The notes: generated by a model not told the origin, from the letters alone. Positions 52,818-61,884 are shown, counted from the first letter of the stretch. The stretch: DNA of 64,000 nt from Zoogloeaceae bacterium (GCA_024235675.1 JACKLZ010000003.1:310001-374000), one strand, 5' to 3'. Program-made: numbers and translations.

Positions 52818-53416
52818 CAGGGCTTGGCAAGCAGCTTGAGCGCCGCGCGGATGCCGTCGGAGACGGTGGCGTCGTCGGCCAGGGCTTTCATGGCGCCGAG
52901 GGCTTCTTTTTCGTTGTAACCGAGCGCGATCAGGGCGTTGAGGATGTCGCTGCGCGCGTCGGGCTGTGCGCTTGCGCCGCCGGTGCTGAGGCTGGCGGAG
53001 ACGCTGGGCAGGGCTTTGCCGAGTTTGTCCTTGAGTTCGAGCAGCAGGCGTTCGGCGGTTTTTTTGCCGATGCCGGGGATCTTCACCAGCCGGCCGGTCT
53101 CTTGCAGGGCGATGGCCTGGGCAAGATCGGTGACCGACAGGCCCGACAGCACGGCGAGTGCAGTGCGCGCGCCGATGCCGGAGACCTTGATGAGCTGGCG
53201 GAAGGCGACGCGTTCTTCTTCGCTGCCAAAGCCGTATAGAAAGTGGCCGTCTTCGCGCACCGCGAGGTGGGTGTGCAGACTCACCGCCTGGCCGGTGGCG
53301 GGCAGGTGGTAGAAGGTGCTCATGGGCACGTCGACTTCATAGCCGACGCCGCCGGCGTCGATGAGGATCTGGGGCGGGTTCTTTTCGAGCAGGGTGCCGC
53401 GAAGGCGTCCGATCAT
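52817..53416 (-). CDS. ruvA: Holliday junction DNA helicase subunit RuvA
   Basis: The protein has 199 residues. It begins MIGRLRGTLLEKNPPQILID and contains two helix-hairpin-helix motifs (LIKVSGIGARTALAVLSGL and KIPGIGKKTAERLLLEL) and the C-terminal RuvB-binding domain (NALIALGYNEKEALGAMKAL). It is the first gene of the ruvA-DUF4442-ruvB group. Confidence 0.96.
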   Translation of the reverse strand: MIGRLRGTLLEKNPPQILIDAGGVGYEVDVPMSTFYHLPATGQAVSLHTHLAVREDGHFLYGFGSEEERVAFRQLIKVSGIGARTALAVLSGLSVTDLAQAIALQETGRLVKIPGIGKKTAERLLLELKDKLGKALPSVSASLSTGGASAQPDARSDILNALIALGYNEKEALGAMKALADDATVSDGIRAALKLLAKP

Positions 53417-53426
53417 GTCGTGGGGC

Positions 53427-54035
53427 TCAGAAGTCAGCGGCCTGGAAGGCCGGCAAGGCCTCGGCTGCGGCCGCGTGGGCGGCGAGGCGGGGGAAATTGG
53501 CGGGGTCGATCACGCCGGGCAGTTTGCTCTGGGTGAAGCGCCAGGCGACGGCGGTGCTGACGTCGGCCTGGGTGACGTTGTCGCCACACAGCCAGGCGGT
53601 GTCGCCAAACTCGGCTTCGAGCAATTCGTAGCTGGCGCGCAGCTGCTCGCTCAGGCGGCCGGACCAGTCGAGCCAGCGGTGCGCTTCGGGGCGGACGCTG
53701 GTTTCGTAGTAGCGCTGCACGGAGCGGTCGCAGGCGGCCAGCGCCAGGCTGGTCAGGCGCAGGCAGCGCTGGCGCAGTACCGGGTCGGTCGGCGTGAGGC
53801 GGTCTTTGGGGGCGGCGAGGGTTTCGAGGTATTGCAGGATGATCTGGCTCTCGACCATCACCGTGCCGTCGTCGAAGACCAGCGTCGGCGCCTTGACCAG
53901 CGGATTGATCGCCCGGAACTGTTCGAATTGGCGAAATACGGAAATCTGCTCGTGGTCCAGCGACAGATGCATCAGGTGCACCGAGACGACGGTGCGGCGG
54001 ACAAAAGGCGAGTCGAGCATGCCGATGAGTTTCAT
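53427..54035 (-). CDS. glutathione S-transferase family protein
   Basis: The protein has 202 residues. The N-terminal thioredoxin-like domain has MKLIGMLDSPFVRRTVVS with a catalytic Ser/Cys-position Ser, NPLVKAPTLVFDDGTVMVES (cis-Pro and glutathione gamma-Glu site) and an all-helical C-terminal domain (TQADVSTAVAWRFTQ). It probably conjugates or reduces electrophiles. It is 10 bases before ruvA; a functional link is not evident. Confidence 0.9.
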   Translation of the reverse strand: MKLIGMLDSPFVRRTVVSVHLMHLSLDHEQISVFRQFEQFRAINPLVKAPTLVFDDGTVMVESQIILQYLETLAAPKDRLTPTDPVLRQRCLRLTSLALAACDRSVQRYYETSVRPEAHRWLDWSGRLSEQLRASYELLEAEFGDTAWLCGDNVTQADVSTAVAWRFTQSKLPGVIDPANFPRLAAHAAAAEALPAFQAADF

Positions 54036-54065
54036 GACGGGCAGGGGGCTGAATCAAACGGGCGT

Positions 54066-54737
54066 TTATTGGCGCGTGAACCGGGTGGCGATGTCAAGCA
54101 GGCTTTTGGCAATCGGGATGCCGCCGCTGAGGATATCGTCGGCCGGCGTGAGCAGGTCGGGCACCATCACCACGCGCATACCGGCGTCGCGGGCGGCGCG
54201 CACGCCGGCGTTGGAGTCTTCGAGCGCGAGGCAGTCGGCCGGGCGCTGGCCGAGGCGTTCGGCGGCGGCGAGGAAGATGTCGGGCGCCGGTTTGCCGCGG
54301 GCCACTTCGTCGCCGGCCACCACGATGTGCACCCGGTCGAGCAGGCCGACGGCGTCGAGTTTGGGCAGGGCACGGCTGCGTCGGGTGGAGGTGGCAACGG
54401 CGCGGGGCAGGCCGGCGGCCTCCAGCGCATCAAAGAGCTCGAGCACGCCGGGTTTGAGCGGGATGCTGCCAGTGGCGATCACCGCCTCGTAGCGCAGGCC
54501 GAACTCGGCGCGGTGGGCGTCGAGCGGGTAGTCGTCGCCGAAGGCGCCTTTGAGCAGGGATTCGTGTTCGCGCGAGTTGAGGCCGATCATCTGCATGGCC
54601 ACCTCGTGCGTCCAGGGGATGCCCAGATCGAGGCTGACTTGCCGGCCGATGTCGTAGGCGATGCGTTCGCTGTCGAGCAGCAGGCCGTCCATGTCGAAGA
54701 CGACGGCGCGAAGGTCGGTCGGATTGAAGGTGTTCAT
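54066..54737 (-). CDS. HAD family phosphatase (beta-phosphoglucomutase-like)
   Basis: The protein has 223 residues. The nucleophile motif is VVFDMDGLLLDSE, with motif II in RAVATSTRRSRA, the Lys in ARGKPAPDIFLAAAERLG and the acidic motif IV in ALEDSNAGVRAARDAG. The cap is of the beta-PGM/CbbY type. The substrate is unknown, probably a sugar phosphate or nucleotide. Confidence 0.88.
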   Translation of the reverse strand: MNTFNPTDLRAVVFDMDGLLLDSERIAYDIGRQVSLDLGIPWTHEVAMQMIGLNSREHESLLKGAFGDDYPLDAHRAEFGLRYEAVIATGSIPLKPGVLELFDALEAAGLPRAVATSTRRSRALPKLDAVGLLDRVHIVVAGDEVARGKPAPDIFLAAAERLGQRPADCLALEDSNAGVRAARDAGMRVVMVPDLLTPADDILSGGIPIAKSLLDIATRFTRQ

Positions 54738-54841
54738 GATGAAAGCTGAGCTCGCTCGGGCGGGGTGTGGCGGCCGAGGGGGCGATTTGCGCCCGCGGGA
54801 TGCGCCGCCTGCACCGGGGTGGCGCAGGCGGCGGTGTCTAT

Positions 54842-54967
54842 TCAGTGAGGGATGATCGGCGTGTGGCCAACGGCATGCTTTTTGGCTTGCTTGGCGGCTT
54901 TCTTTTCCTTGGGGCTGAGCAGCGGCTGTTTTCGCTGTTCTTTGTTGCTTTGCTTTACCTTGCCCAT
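54842..54967 (-). CDS. 41-residue basic protein
   Basis: On the minus strand an ATG at 54967 opens a frame of 41 codons: MGKVKQSNKEQRKQPLLSPK, then a Lys/Ala-rich run and HTPIIPH before TGA. GGGAG stands four bases before the ATG. Similar short Lys-rich proteins beginning MGKxKQSNKE occur in betaproteobacteria; no function is known, and nucleic-acid binding is only a guess from the charge. Confidence 0.65.
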   Translation of the reverse strand: MGKVKQSNKEQRKQPLLSPKEKKAAKQAKKHAVGHTPIIPH

Positions 54968-55093
54968 GATCGTACTCCCGAGACGCGTCGGCAAATGCCG
55001 CTGCTGATTCAGTATAGGCCGTCCCGACGCCGGGTGCCGCCGGACGACGTCAATTGGCCGGGGGTCGTATCATGTTGCTTTGGAGGGCCGTGT

Positions 55094-56512
55094 ATGCAGA
55101 TTCGATCAGCACCCAGTATTTCCGGCGCCGTGGTGGCGGTGAGGGGGAGCGTGGTCGACGTGCGTTTCGAGGGCGGCGTGCCGCCCATCCGCACACTGCT
55201 GCGCTCGGGCGCATCCAGCGAGATTGCCCTTGAGGTGATGGCGCACCTGGATGCCGAGCGCGTACGCTGCATCGCGCTGACCCCGACCCAGGGGCTGGCG
55301 CGCGGCATGCCGGTGACCGACACCGGGGCGCCCTTGCAGGCGCCTGTCGGGCCGGGCATTTTGTCGCGCATGTTCGATGTGTTTGGCCAGGCGATTGATC
55401 GGCAGGCGCCACCCGAGGTGAGCTGGCGCAGCGTGCATCGGGCGCCCCCCGCATTGGCGCAGCGCTCGACCCGCTCGGAGGTGTTCGAGACCGGCATCAA
55501 GATGATCGACGTGCTGATGCCGCTGGAGCGCGGGGGCAAGGCGGGGCTGTTCGGCGGCGCCGGGGTGGGCAAGACGGTGCTGCTGACCGAGATGATCCAC
55601 AACATGGTCGGCCAGCACGCCGGGGTGAGCATCTTCTGCGGCATCGGCGAGCGCTGCCGCGAGGGCGAGGAGCTCTATCGCGACATGAAGGCGGCGGGCG
55701 TGCTGGACAACATGGTGATGGTGTTCGGCCAGATGAACGAGCCGCCGGGCGCCCGTTTCCGGGTGGGCCATGCGGCGCTGACCATGGCGGAGTATTTTCG
55801 CGACGACACGCACCGCGACGTGTTGCTGCTGGTCGACAACATCTTCCGCTTCATCCAGGCCGGCATGGAGATCTCCGGCATGCTCGGGCAGATGCCCTCG
55901 CGCCTGGGCTACCAGCCGACCATGGGCACCGAGCTGTCGCAGCTCGAGGAGCGCATCGCCAATACCGAGCGCGGCGCGATCACCTCGATTCAGACGGTGT
56001 ATGTGCCGGCTGACGACTTCACCGACCCGGCCGCGGTGCATACCTTTTCCCACCTGTCGGCCTCGATCGTGCTGTCGCGCAAGCGCGCCAGCGAGGGCTT
56101 GTATCCGGCCATCGACCCCTTGCAGTCGAGCTCGCGCATGGCCACGCCGGGCGTGGTCGGCGAGCGCCACTATGCGCTGGCGCAGGCCATTCGCCGCACC
56201 CTGGCGCAATACGCCGACCTGAAAGACATCATTGCCATGCTCGGGCTGGAGCAGTTGTCGGTGGCGGACCGGAAAGTGGTGGCGCGCGCACGCCGGCTGG
56301 AGCGCTTTCTGACCCAGCCCTTCTTCACCACCGAGCAGTTCTCGGGGCTCAAGGGGCGGCTGGTCAGCCTGGCCGACGCGCTCGACGGCTGCGAGCGGAT
56401 TCTCAATGATGAGTTCGCCGATGTGCCGGAGCGGGCGCTGTACATGATTGGCGCCATCGATGAGGCCCGGCGCAAGACTGCCCCCGCGGCGGCGGCAGAG
56501 GCGGCCTCATGA
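55094..56512 (+). CDS. atpD: N-ATPase subunit beta
   Basis: The protein has 472 residues of the F-type beta subunit. The P-loop GLFGGAGVGKTVLL is at about residues 150-163, the catalytic Glu in GIGERCREG and DNIFRFIQAGMEISG is the Walker B region. The start at 55094 is chosen as the first Met before RSAPSISGAVVAVRGSVVDV. It is the first gene of an atpDCQRBEFAG operon; unlike classical F-ATPases, the beta gene comes first, which is the mark of the N-ATPase group. The ribosome binding site is GGAGGG. Confidence 0.97.
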   Translation: MQIRSAPSISGAVVAVRGSVVDVRFEGGVPPIRTLLRSGASSEIALEVMAHLDAERVRCIALTPTQGLARGMPVTDTGAPLQAPVGPGILSRMFDVFGQAIDRQAPPEVSWRSVHRAPPALAQRSTRSEVFETGIKMIDVLMPLERGGKAGLFGGAGVGKTVLLTEMIHNMVGQHAGVSIFCGIGERCREGEELYRDMKAAGVLDNMVMVFGQMNEPPGARFRVGHAALTMAEYFRDDTHRDVLLLVDNIFRFIQAGMEISGMLGQMPSRLGYQPTMGTELSQLEERIANTERGAITSIQTVYVPADDFTDPAAVHTFSHLSASIVLSRKRASEGLYPAIDPLQSSSRMATPGVVGERHYALAQAIRRTLAQYADLKDIIAMLGLEQLSVADRKVVARARRLERFLTQPFFTTEQFSGLKGRLVSLADALDGCERILNDEFADVPERALYMIGAIDEARRKTAPAAAAEAAS

Positions 56513-56898
56513 AGCTCAGGATTCTCCTCCCCGATCGCGTCTTCGCCGACATCGGCGGGGTGTCGCGCATCGTGGCCGAATCGGTCGACGGCGCGTTTGG
56601 CCTGTTGCCGCGGCGGCTCGATTGCGCGGTGGCGCTGGCGCCGGGCATCTTGTTGTACGAGACCGACGCCGACGGGGAGGTGTGTGTGGCGGTGGACCAG
56701 GGCGTGCTGGTCAAGGCCGGCGCCGAGGTGCGGGTGTCGGTGCGCAACGCCATGGCCGGAACTGATCTGGGCAGCTTGCGCGAGGCGGTGGACCGGGAGT
56801 TTCTTGCGCTCGACGCGCAGGAAAAGACCCTGCGCGACGCACTGAACAAGCTCGAAGGCTCTTTGGTGCGTCGGCTGGCGGACTTCAGCCATGACTGA
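56509..56898 (+). CDS. atpC: N-ATPase subunit epsilon
   Basis: The protein has 129 residues. The epsilon N-terminal beta-sandwich is present (KLRILLPDRVFADIGGVSRI, and DCAVALAPGILLYET), with a C-terminal helix (RDALNKLEGSLVRRLADFS). It overlaps atpD (ATGA), so the two are coupled. It belongs to the central stalk of the enzyme. Confidence 0.93.
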   Translation: MKLRILLPDRVFADIGGVSRIVAESVDGAFGLLPRRLDCAVALAPGILLYETDADGEVCVAVDQGVLVKAGAEVRVSVRNAMAGTDLGSLREAVDREFLALDAQEKTLRDALNKLEGSLVRRLADFSHD

Positions 56899-57226
56899 GC
56901 CGCGCAAGGAGCGCCCGTCGCCTGAAAGCGAATTCAGCCGCGAGGTCGGCCGCAAGGCGGCGCGCAAGCTCAAGGCGCAGCGCCAGGTGAACCGCACGAT
57001 CTGGTTCGGGCTCGGCATGATGGGTCTGGTGGGCTGGTCGGTGGCCATGCCGACCCTGGTGGCGGTGGGCATCGGCTGGTGGCTCGATGCCCGCCACCCG
57101 GCCGGGCACTCCTGGGTGCTGGTGCTGATGCCGATCGGGCTGGTGCTGGGCTGCTTCAGCGCCTGGCACTGGGTACTGCGTGAGGGGCAGGAAATCCGTG
57201 ATCGGGAGGACGATGACGATGCATGA
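56891..57226 (+). CDS. atpQ: N-ATPase subunit AtpQ
   Basis: The protein has 111 residues. A basic N-terminus (SREVGRKAARKLKAQRQVNR) is followed by two membrane helices (about 38-58 and 71-93) like the AtpI/AtpQ family; AtpQ is a small membrane protein found only in N-ATPase operons and is thought to help assembly or ion import. It overlaps atpC by 8 bases. Confidence 0.88.
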   Translation: MTEPRKERPSPESEFSREVGRKAARKLKAQRQVNRTIWFGLGMMGLVGWSVAMPTLVAVGIGWWLDARHPAGHSWVLVLMPIGLVLGCFSAWHWVLREGQEIRDREDDDDA

Positions 57227-57512
57227 GGCGCTGGCGCTGATGGTGCCGCTGATAGTGGGCGGCGTGCTGGGCGCGATCTTTTTCGGTGGTCTGTGGTGGA
57301 CCGTGCGCCGGGCGGTGTCGTCGCCGTGGGTGGCGCTGTGGTTTTTCGGCAGTCTGGTGCTGCGCATGGGGATCGTGCTGGGCGGCTTCTTTGTCGTGTG
57401 CGGCAGCGACTGGCAGCGCTGGCTGGCGGCCCTGCTCGGTTTTGTGCTGGCGCGCGCGGCGGTCACCCGGCTGACCCGGCTGGCGGATGCGGAGGCGGGC
57501 CATGCACCTTAG
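57213..57512 (+). CDS. atpR: N-ATPase subunit AtpR
   Basis: The protein has 99 residues from this ATG (or two less from the ATG at 57219, which has a better spaced GGGAGGA). Three hydrophobic helices make it a typical AtpR membrane protein, the second N-ATPase-specific subunit. It overlaps the atpQ stop and the start of atpB. Confidence 0.85.
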   Translation: MTMHEALALMVPLIVGGVLGAIFFGGLWWTVRRAVSSPWVALWFFGSLVLRMGIVLGGFFVVCGSDWQRWLAALLGFVLARAAVTRLTRLADAEAGHAP

Positions 57513-58218
57513 TCCCGACGACATCATTCTGTGGCAGTTCGGCATCTTCAAGATCAACGCCACCATCGCCTTTACCTGGGCGCTGATGGCGGTGCTGACG
57601 GTGGGGGCCTGGGCGATTACGCGGCGGCTGTCGCGCGCTCTGGCGCGCTCGCGCTGGCAGAACCTGCTCGAGATCATCGTCACCGGCATCGAAAAGCAGA
57701 TTGCCGATATCGGGCTGGTCGCACCGCGCAACTATGTGGGCTTTCTCGGTACGCTGTTCCTGTTCGTTGCCACGGCCAGCCTGTTCACCATCGTGCCCGG
57801 CTACGAGCCGCCTACCGGCTCGCTGTCGACCACCACCGCGCTGGCCATGGCGGTGTTCGTCGCGGTGCCGATGTTCGGCATTGCCGAGTGCGGCCTGCGT
57901 GAATACCTCGCCGCCTATCTCAAACCGACCGTCATCATGCTGCCGTTCAACATCATCAGCGAGCTGTCGCGCACCCTGGCGCTGGCGGCCCGGCTGTTTG
58001 GCAACATGATGAGCGGGACGATGATCCTGGCCATTTTGCTCACCATCACCCCCTTCATCTTCCCCATCATGCTCAGCGCCCTCGGACTGCTGACCGGGAT
58101 GGTGCAAGCCTATATTTTCAGTGTCCTGGCTGCGGTGTATATCGCCGCAGCCACGCGCATTCGCCCCCCGGTTCGGGGTGGCGCTGCGGCTGACACATCG
58201 TCTGCGAATACACCCTGA
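57502..58218 (+). CDS. atpB: N-ATPase subunit a
   Basis: The protein has 238 residues with about six helices. The invariant Arg-bearing helix is in IISELSRTLALAARLFGNMMSG, the a-subunit signature. It forms the ion half-channels with the c ring. The start at 57502 is preceded by GGAGGCGGG. Its C-terminus overlaps nothing; atpE follows after 9 bases. Confidence 0.95.
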   Translation: MHLSPDDIILWQFGIFKINATIAFTWALMAVLTVGAWAITRRLSRALARSRWQNLLEIIVTGIEKQIADIGLVAPRNYVGFLGTLFLFVATASLFTIVPGYEPPTGSLSTTTALAMAVFVAVPMFGIAECGLREYLAAYLKPTVIMLPFNIISELSRTLALAARLFGNMMSGTMILAILLTITPFIFPIMLSALGLLTGMVQAYIFSVLAAVYIAAATRIRPPVRGGAAADTSSANTP

Positions 58219-58227
58219 GGAGTCATC

Positions 58228-58509
58228 ATGGATAGTCAGACCATCATTGCAGTGGTGTCGATCATCACCGCCGGACTCACCATCGCGATCGGCAGTATCG
58301 GACCGGCGCTCGGCGAGGGGCGGGCGGTGTCCTCGGCGCTCACCTCGCTGGCCCAGCAGCCCGATGCCGCGGCCACCATCACCCGCACCCTGTTCGTCGG
58401 CCTGGCGATGGTCGAGTCGGTGGCGATCTACTGTTTCGTGGTGTCGATGATCCTGCTCTTTGCCAACCCGTTCTGGTCGCACGCCATTGCCCAGAGTGCA
58501 GGAAGTTGA
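58228..58509 (+). CDS. atpE: N-ATPase subunit c
   Basis: The protein has 93 residues, two helices. The loop is AQQPDAAATITR. Two carboxylates lie in the ion site region: E30 (ALGEG) and E63 (VESVAIY), with S64 and Y68 as in Na+-type c subunits. The double-carboxylate pattern is that of N-ATPases, which have been proposed to pump Na+; the actual ion (Na+ or H+) cannot be decided from the sequence. Confidence 0.95.
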   Translation: MDSQTIIAVVSIITAGLTIAIGSIGPALGEGRAVSSALTSLAQQPDAAATITRTLFVGLAMVESVAIYCFVVSMILLFANPFWSHAIAQSAGS

Positions 58510-58512
58510 GCC

Positions 58513-59325
58513 ATGCTCATCGACTGGTTTACCGTTGTCGCGCAGCTGCTCAATTTTCTGATTCTGGTGTGGCTGCTCAAGCGCTTCCTGTACCAGCCGG
58601 TGCTCGATGCGATCGACGCCCGCGAGCAGCGAATCGCCAAGGAACTGGCGCAGGCCGATGCCACGCGCGATGCGGCCCAGGCCGAGCAGACGCATTTTCG
58701 TGAGCAGCAGGCGGCGCTGGAGGCACAGCGCGAGGCACTGCTCGCCACGGCAGCGGCCGACGCCGACGCCGAAGGACAGCGCCTGATCGAGGCCGCGCGC
58801 CAGCGTGCGACCGAGCTGGAGGCCCAGCAGACGCAGCGACTGGCCACGCAGGCGACGGCGCTCAAGCAGGCGCTTGCCGAGCGCACGCAGCGCGAAGTGT
58901 TTGCGGTGTGCCGCAAGGCCCTGGGCGATCTGGCCGACGCCGGGCTGGAGTCGCGCATGGTGGCCACCTTCGTGCGTCGGCTGCAGGCGGCCCGTGCGAC
59001 GGACGAAGCGGCGCTGCTGGCGGGCTTCAAGGCATCGACGGCGCCCTTGGTGGTGCGCAGCGCCTTCGCCTTGTCCGATGCGGATCGCGCCGCCGTGCAG
59101 GCCGCCTTGAAGGACGATCTGGGTATTGCCCAGGCGCCACGCTTCGAAATCGCGCCCGACCGGGTGGCCGGGATCGAAATCGCTTCGGCCGGCCAGACGC
59201 TGGGCTGGAGCATCGCGGACTATCTCGATGCGCTGCAGGCGAGCGTGGCCGAGCTGCTTGCGGCGCCGCCAGCAGGCGAGAGCAAACCCAGCATCAAGCT
59301 CAAGGTGAGCACGCATGCCGAGTGA
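58513..59325 (+). CDS. atpF: N-ATPase subunit b with a delta-like C-terminal domain
   Basis: The protein has 270 residues, far longer than a normal b subunit (about 156). An N-terminal membrane helix (LLNFLILVWLLKRFLYQPVL), then a long coiled coil (residues about 40-140), then a C-terminal domain with SDADRAAVQAALKDDLGI and FEIAPDRVAGIEI resembling the delta subunit. No separate atpH gene exists in the operon, so this looks like a b-delta fusion, as is usual in N-ATPases. Confidence 0.93.
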   Translation: MLIDWFTVVAQLLNFLILVWLLKRFLYQPVLDAIDAREQRIAKELAQADATRDAAQAEQTHFREQQAALEAQREALLATAAADADAEGQRLIEAARQRATELEAQQTQRLATQATALKQALAERTQREVFAVCRKALGDLADAGLESRMVATFVRRLQAARATDEAALLAGFKASTAPLVVRSAFALSDADRAAVQAALKDDLGIAQAPRFEIAPDRVAGIEIASAGQTLGWSIADYLDALQASVAELLAAPPAGESKPSIKLKVSTHAE

Positions 59326-60862
59326 CAGCCTCGCCGCCGCGGTCGGGCAGCGCTTCGACGTACTCGCCCAGGTGCGCGACACCTTTGCGCCGCCACTTGC
59401 GCCGAAGGAAATCGGCACGGTGACCCATGTCGCCGCCGGCGTCGCACGCGTTTCGGGCTTGCCCGGCGTGGCCTTCGAGGAGGTGCTCGCTTTTCCTGGC
59501 GGGCTGACCGGCATTGCCTTCAATGTGGATGAAGACGAGATCGGCGTGGTGCTGCTGGGCGACTACTGGCCGCTTCGCGCCGGAGACCGGGTGACCCGGC
59601 TGGGGCATGTGGTCGACGTGCCGGTGGGCGATGCCCTGATCGGGCGGCTCATCGACCCCACCGGGCGGGTGCTGGACGGTGGCCCGCCGCTGCTGACCGA
59701 TGCGCGACTGCCGGTCGAGTGTCCGGCGGCGCACATCATGGACCGCGCGCCGGTGACCGTGCCGCTGCAGACCGGCATCAAGGTCATTGATGCGCTGATC
59801 CCGATCGGGCGCGGTCAGCGCGAGCTGATTCTCGGCGACCGGCAAAGCGGCAAGACCGCCATCGCCGTCGATACCATCCTCAACCAGCGTGGCAAGAACG
59901 TGCTGTGCGTGTACTGCGCCATCGGCCAGCGCGCCGCCGGGGTGGCCAAGGTGGTCGCCATGCTGCGCGAGCACGAGGCCATGGCCTACACCGTGGCGGT
60001 GGTCACTGAGGGCAACGATGCGCCCGGGCTGAGCTATATCGCGCCCTACGCGGCCACCAGCATCGCCGAGCATTTCATGGCCCAGGGGCGCGATGTGCTG
60101 GTGGTGTACGACGACCTCACCCACCACGCGCGCGCCTATCGTGAGCTGTCCTTGCTGCTGCGTCGGCCGCCAGGGCGGGAGGCCTTTCCGGGCGACATTT
60201 TCTATATTCACTCGCGCCTGCTCGAACGCGCCACTCACTTGCGCGAAGACCTCGGCGGTGGCTCACTGACCGCGCTGCCGATCATCGAGACCGAGGCGCA
60301 GGATATTTCGGCCTACATCCCGACCAATCTGATTTCGATCACCGACGGGCAGATCTACCTGTCGCCGACCCTGTTCGAGCTTGGCGTGCTGCCGGCGGTC
60401 GATGTGGGCATGTCGGTGTCGCGCGTCGGTGGCAAGGCCCAGCGTGCCGCCTACCGCGCGGTGGCCGGCGACCTGAAGCTGGCCTATGCCCAGTTCGAAG
60501 AACTGGAGAGCTTTACCCGCTTTGGTGCCCGGCTGGACGAGGACACGGTGCGCATGATCGACCACGGCCGACGCATCCGCGCCTGCCTCAAGCAACCCGA
60601 CGGGGCACCGATCCCCATGCCCGCGCAGATTGCCGTGCTGCTCGCGCTGAGCGATGGCCTGTTTGACGCGGTGCCCTTGTCCGACATGGCCGCCGCCGAG
60701 GCCGCCGTGCGCGCGGTTGCGCTGGCTCTGCCCGATGCGCTGTGTGCGCGGCTCGATGCGGCCGATACCCTGAGCGATGCCGACCGTGCAGACATCGTGG
60801 CCCGGGCCCGTGAGGCGCTGGCCGGGTTTGTCGCGACCGCCGCACCGGGAGCCGGCGGGTGA
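59315..60862 (+). CDS. atpA: N-ATPase subunit alpha
   Basis: The protein has 515 residues. The P-loop GDRQSGKTAIAVDTIL is at about residues 175-190 and the region DVGMSVSRVGGKAQ near residue 365 is typical of alpha. It overlaps the end of atpF by 11 bases. It forms the non-catalytic nucleotide sites with AtpD. The N-terminal segment is shorter than in E. coli alpha, in line with an altered peripheral stalk. Confidence 0.97.
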   Translation: MPSDSLAAAVGQRFDVLAQVRDTFAPPLAPKEIGTVTHVAAGVARVSGLPGVAFEEVLAFPGGLTGIAFNVDEDEIGVVLLGDYWPLRAGDRVTRLGHVVDVPVGDALIGRLIDPTGRVLDGGPPLLTDARLPVECPAAHIMDRAPVTVPLQTGIKVIDALIPIGRGQRELILGDRQSGKTAIAVDTILNQRGKNVLCVYCAIGQRAAGVAKVVAMLREHEAMAYTVAVVTEGNDAPGLSYIAPYAATSIAEHFMAQGRDVLVVYDDLTHHARAYRELSLLLRRPPGREAFPGDIFYIHSRLLERATHLREDLGGGSLTALPIIETEAQDISAYIPTNLISITDGQIYLSPTLFELGVLPAVDVGMSVSRVGGKAQRAAYRAVAGDLKLAYAQFEELESFTRFGARLDEDTVRMIDHGRRIRACLKQPDGAPIPMPAQIAVLLALSDGLFDAVPLSDMAAAEAAVRAVALALPDALCARLDAADTLSDADRADIVARAREALAGFVATAAPGAGG

Positions 60863-61764
60863 GCGACGGCGTCGCCAGTCTGCGCCACCAGATTGCCGGG
60901 GCCGGCGAGCTGGCCACGGTGGTGCGCACCATGAAGGCCATGGCGGCCTCCAGTATTGGCCAGTACGAGAACGCAGTGCGTTCGCTCGACGAATACGCCC
61001 GCACCGTGCAACTGGGGCTGGCGGCCAGTCTGCGCCCGCTAGACACCACCGCGCTGCTCGCGCCCGCGTCGGGGCGCGAGGCACCGGTCGGTGCCGTCGT
61101 GTTCGGTTCCGACCAGGGGCTGGTTGGTCGCTTCAATGAGGTCTTGCTGTGCTATGTGGTCGAGACGCTGGGCACGCCGCCGGGCGGGGCCGTGGTGTGG
61201 GCGGTGGGCGAGCGCATTCAGGCCCGTCTGGCCGATGCCGGGCTGGCGGCGGGCGCGCCCTTTGCCCTGCCCAATGGCATCGCCGCCATCACCGCACTGG
61301 TGGGGCGGGTCCTGATCGCGCTTGAGCAGCGGCGTGATGCCGGCGAGATCGGCACCGTCTGGCTGTTCCACAACCAGCCGCAGCCCGGCGCGCTGTACCG
61401 GCCCGTCGGTCAGCGTCTGCTGCCGCTGGACACGGCATGGCGGCAGCAATGGGCGCAGGCACCCTGGCCCACCGGCAACTTGCCCGAGCTGATGAACGGG
61501 CCGGCCCGGACGCTGCCGGCCTTCGTGCGTGAATACCTGTTCATCTCGTTGTTTCGCGCCTGTGCCGAATCGCTGGCCAGTGAAAACGCCAGCCGGCTGG
61601 CGGCCATGCAGCGGGCCGAGAAAAATATTGGCGAACTGCTCGACGTCCTGAAGCGCCGCTTCCACCGTCTGCGCCAGAGCGGCATCGACGCCGAACTATT
61701 CGATGTGGTTGCAGGCTTCGAAGCGCTGGCAGACGAACGCGGCCGAGGCGAGACCAAACCGTAA
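60859..61764 (+). CDS. atpG: N-ATPase subunit gamma
   Basis: The protein has 301 residues, beginning at GTG (SDGVASLRHQIAGAGELATVV), with typical gamma segments: VRTMKAMAASSIGQYENAV near the N-terminus, VFGSDQGLVGRFNE, and the C-terminal SENASRLAAMQRAEKNI. It is the rotor shaft and the last gene of the operon; it overlaps atpA by four bases. Confidence 0.95.
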   Translation: MSDGVASLRHQIAGAGELATVVRTMKAMAASSIGQYENAVRSLDEYARTVQLGLAASLRPLDTTALLAPASGREAPVGAVVFGSDQGLVGRFNEVLLCYVVETLGTPPGGAVVWAVGERIQARLADAGLAAGAPFALPNGIAAITALVGRVLIALEQRRDAGEIGTVWLFHNQPQPGALYRPVGQRLLPLDTAWRQQWAQAPWPTGNLPELMNGPARTLPAFVREYLFISLFRACAESLASENASRLAAMQRAEKNIGELLDVLKRRFHRLRQSGIDAELFDVVAGFEALADERGRGETKP

Positions 61765-61884
61765 GGCCGCGCCCCCTCCGGGCGGCATGCCACATCGGTC
61801 GTCGGCGCCTTGCCGGCAGGCTGTCACCGACCGGGTGAACCGACGACCGATCTTCCGCTCATCAGACCCCATGGAGAACACATC

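Noticed and set aside
58228..58509. Definite Na+ specificity of the ATPase
   Set aside because: E30, E63, S64 and Y68 fit a Na+ site, but the Thr next to Ser in known Na+ c subunits is Val here, and N-ATPase rings may also bind H+.
57463..59523. 686-codon minus-strand open frame across the N-ATPase genes
   Set aside because: It lies antisense to atpB, atpE and atpF, which are certain; it has no domain and is His/Arg/Gln-rich as shadows are.
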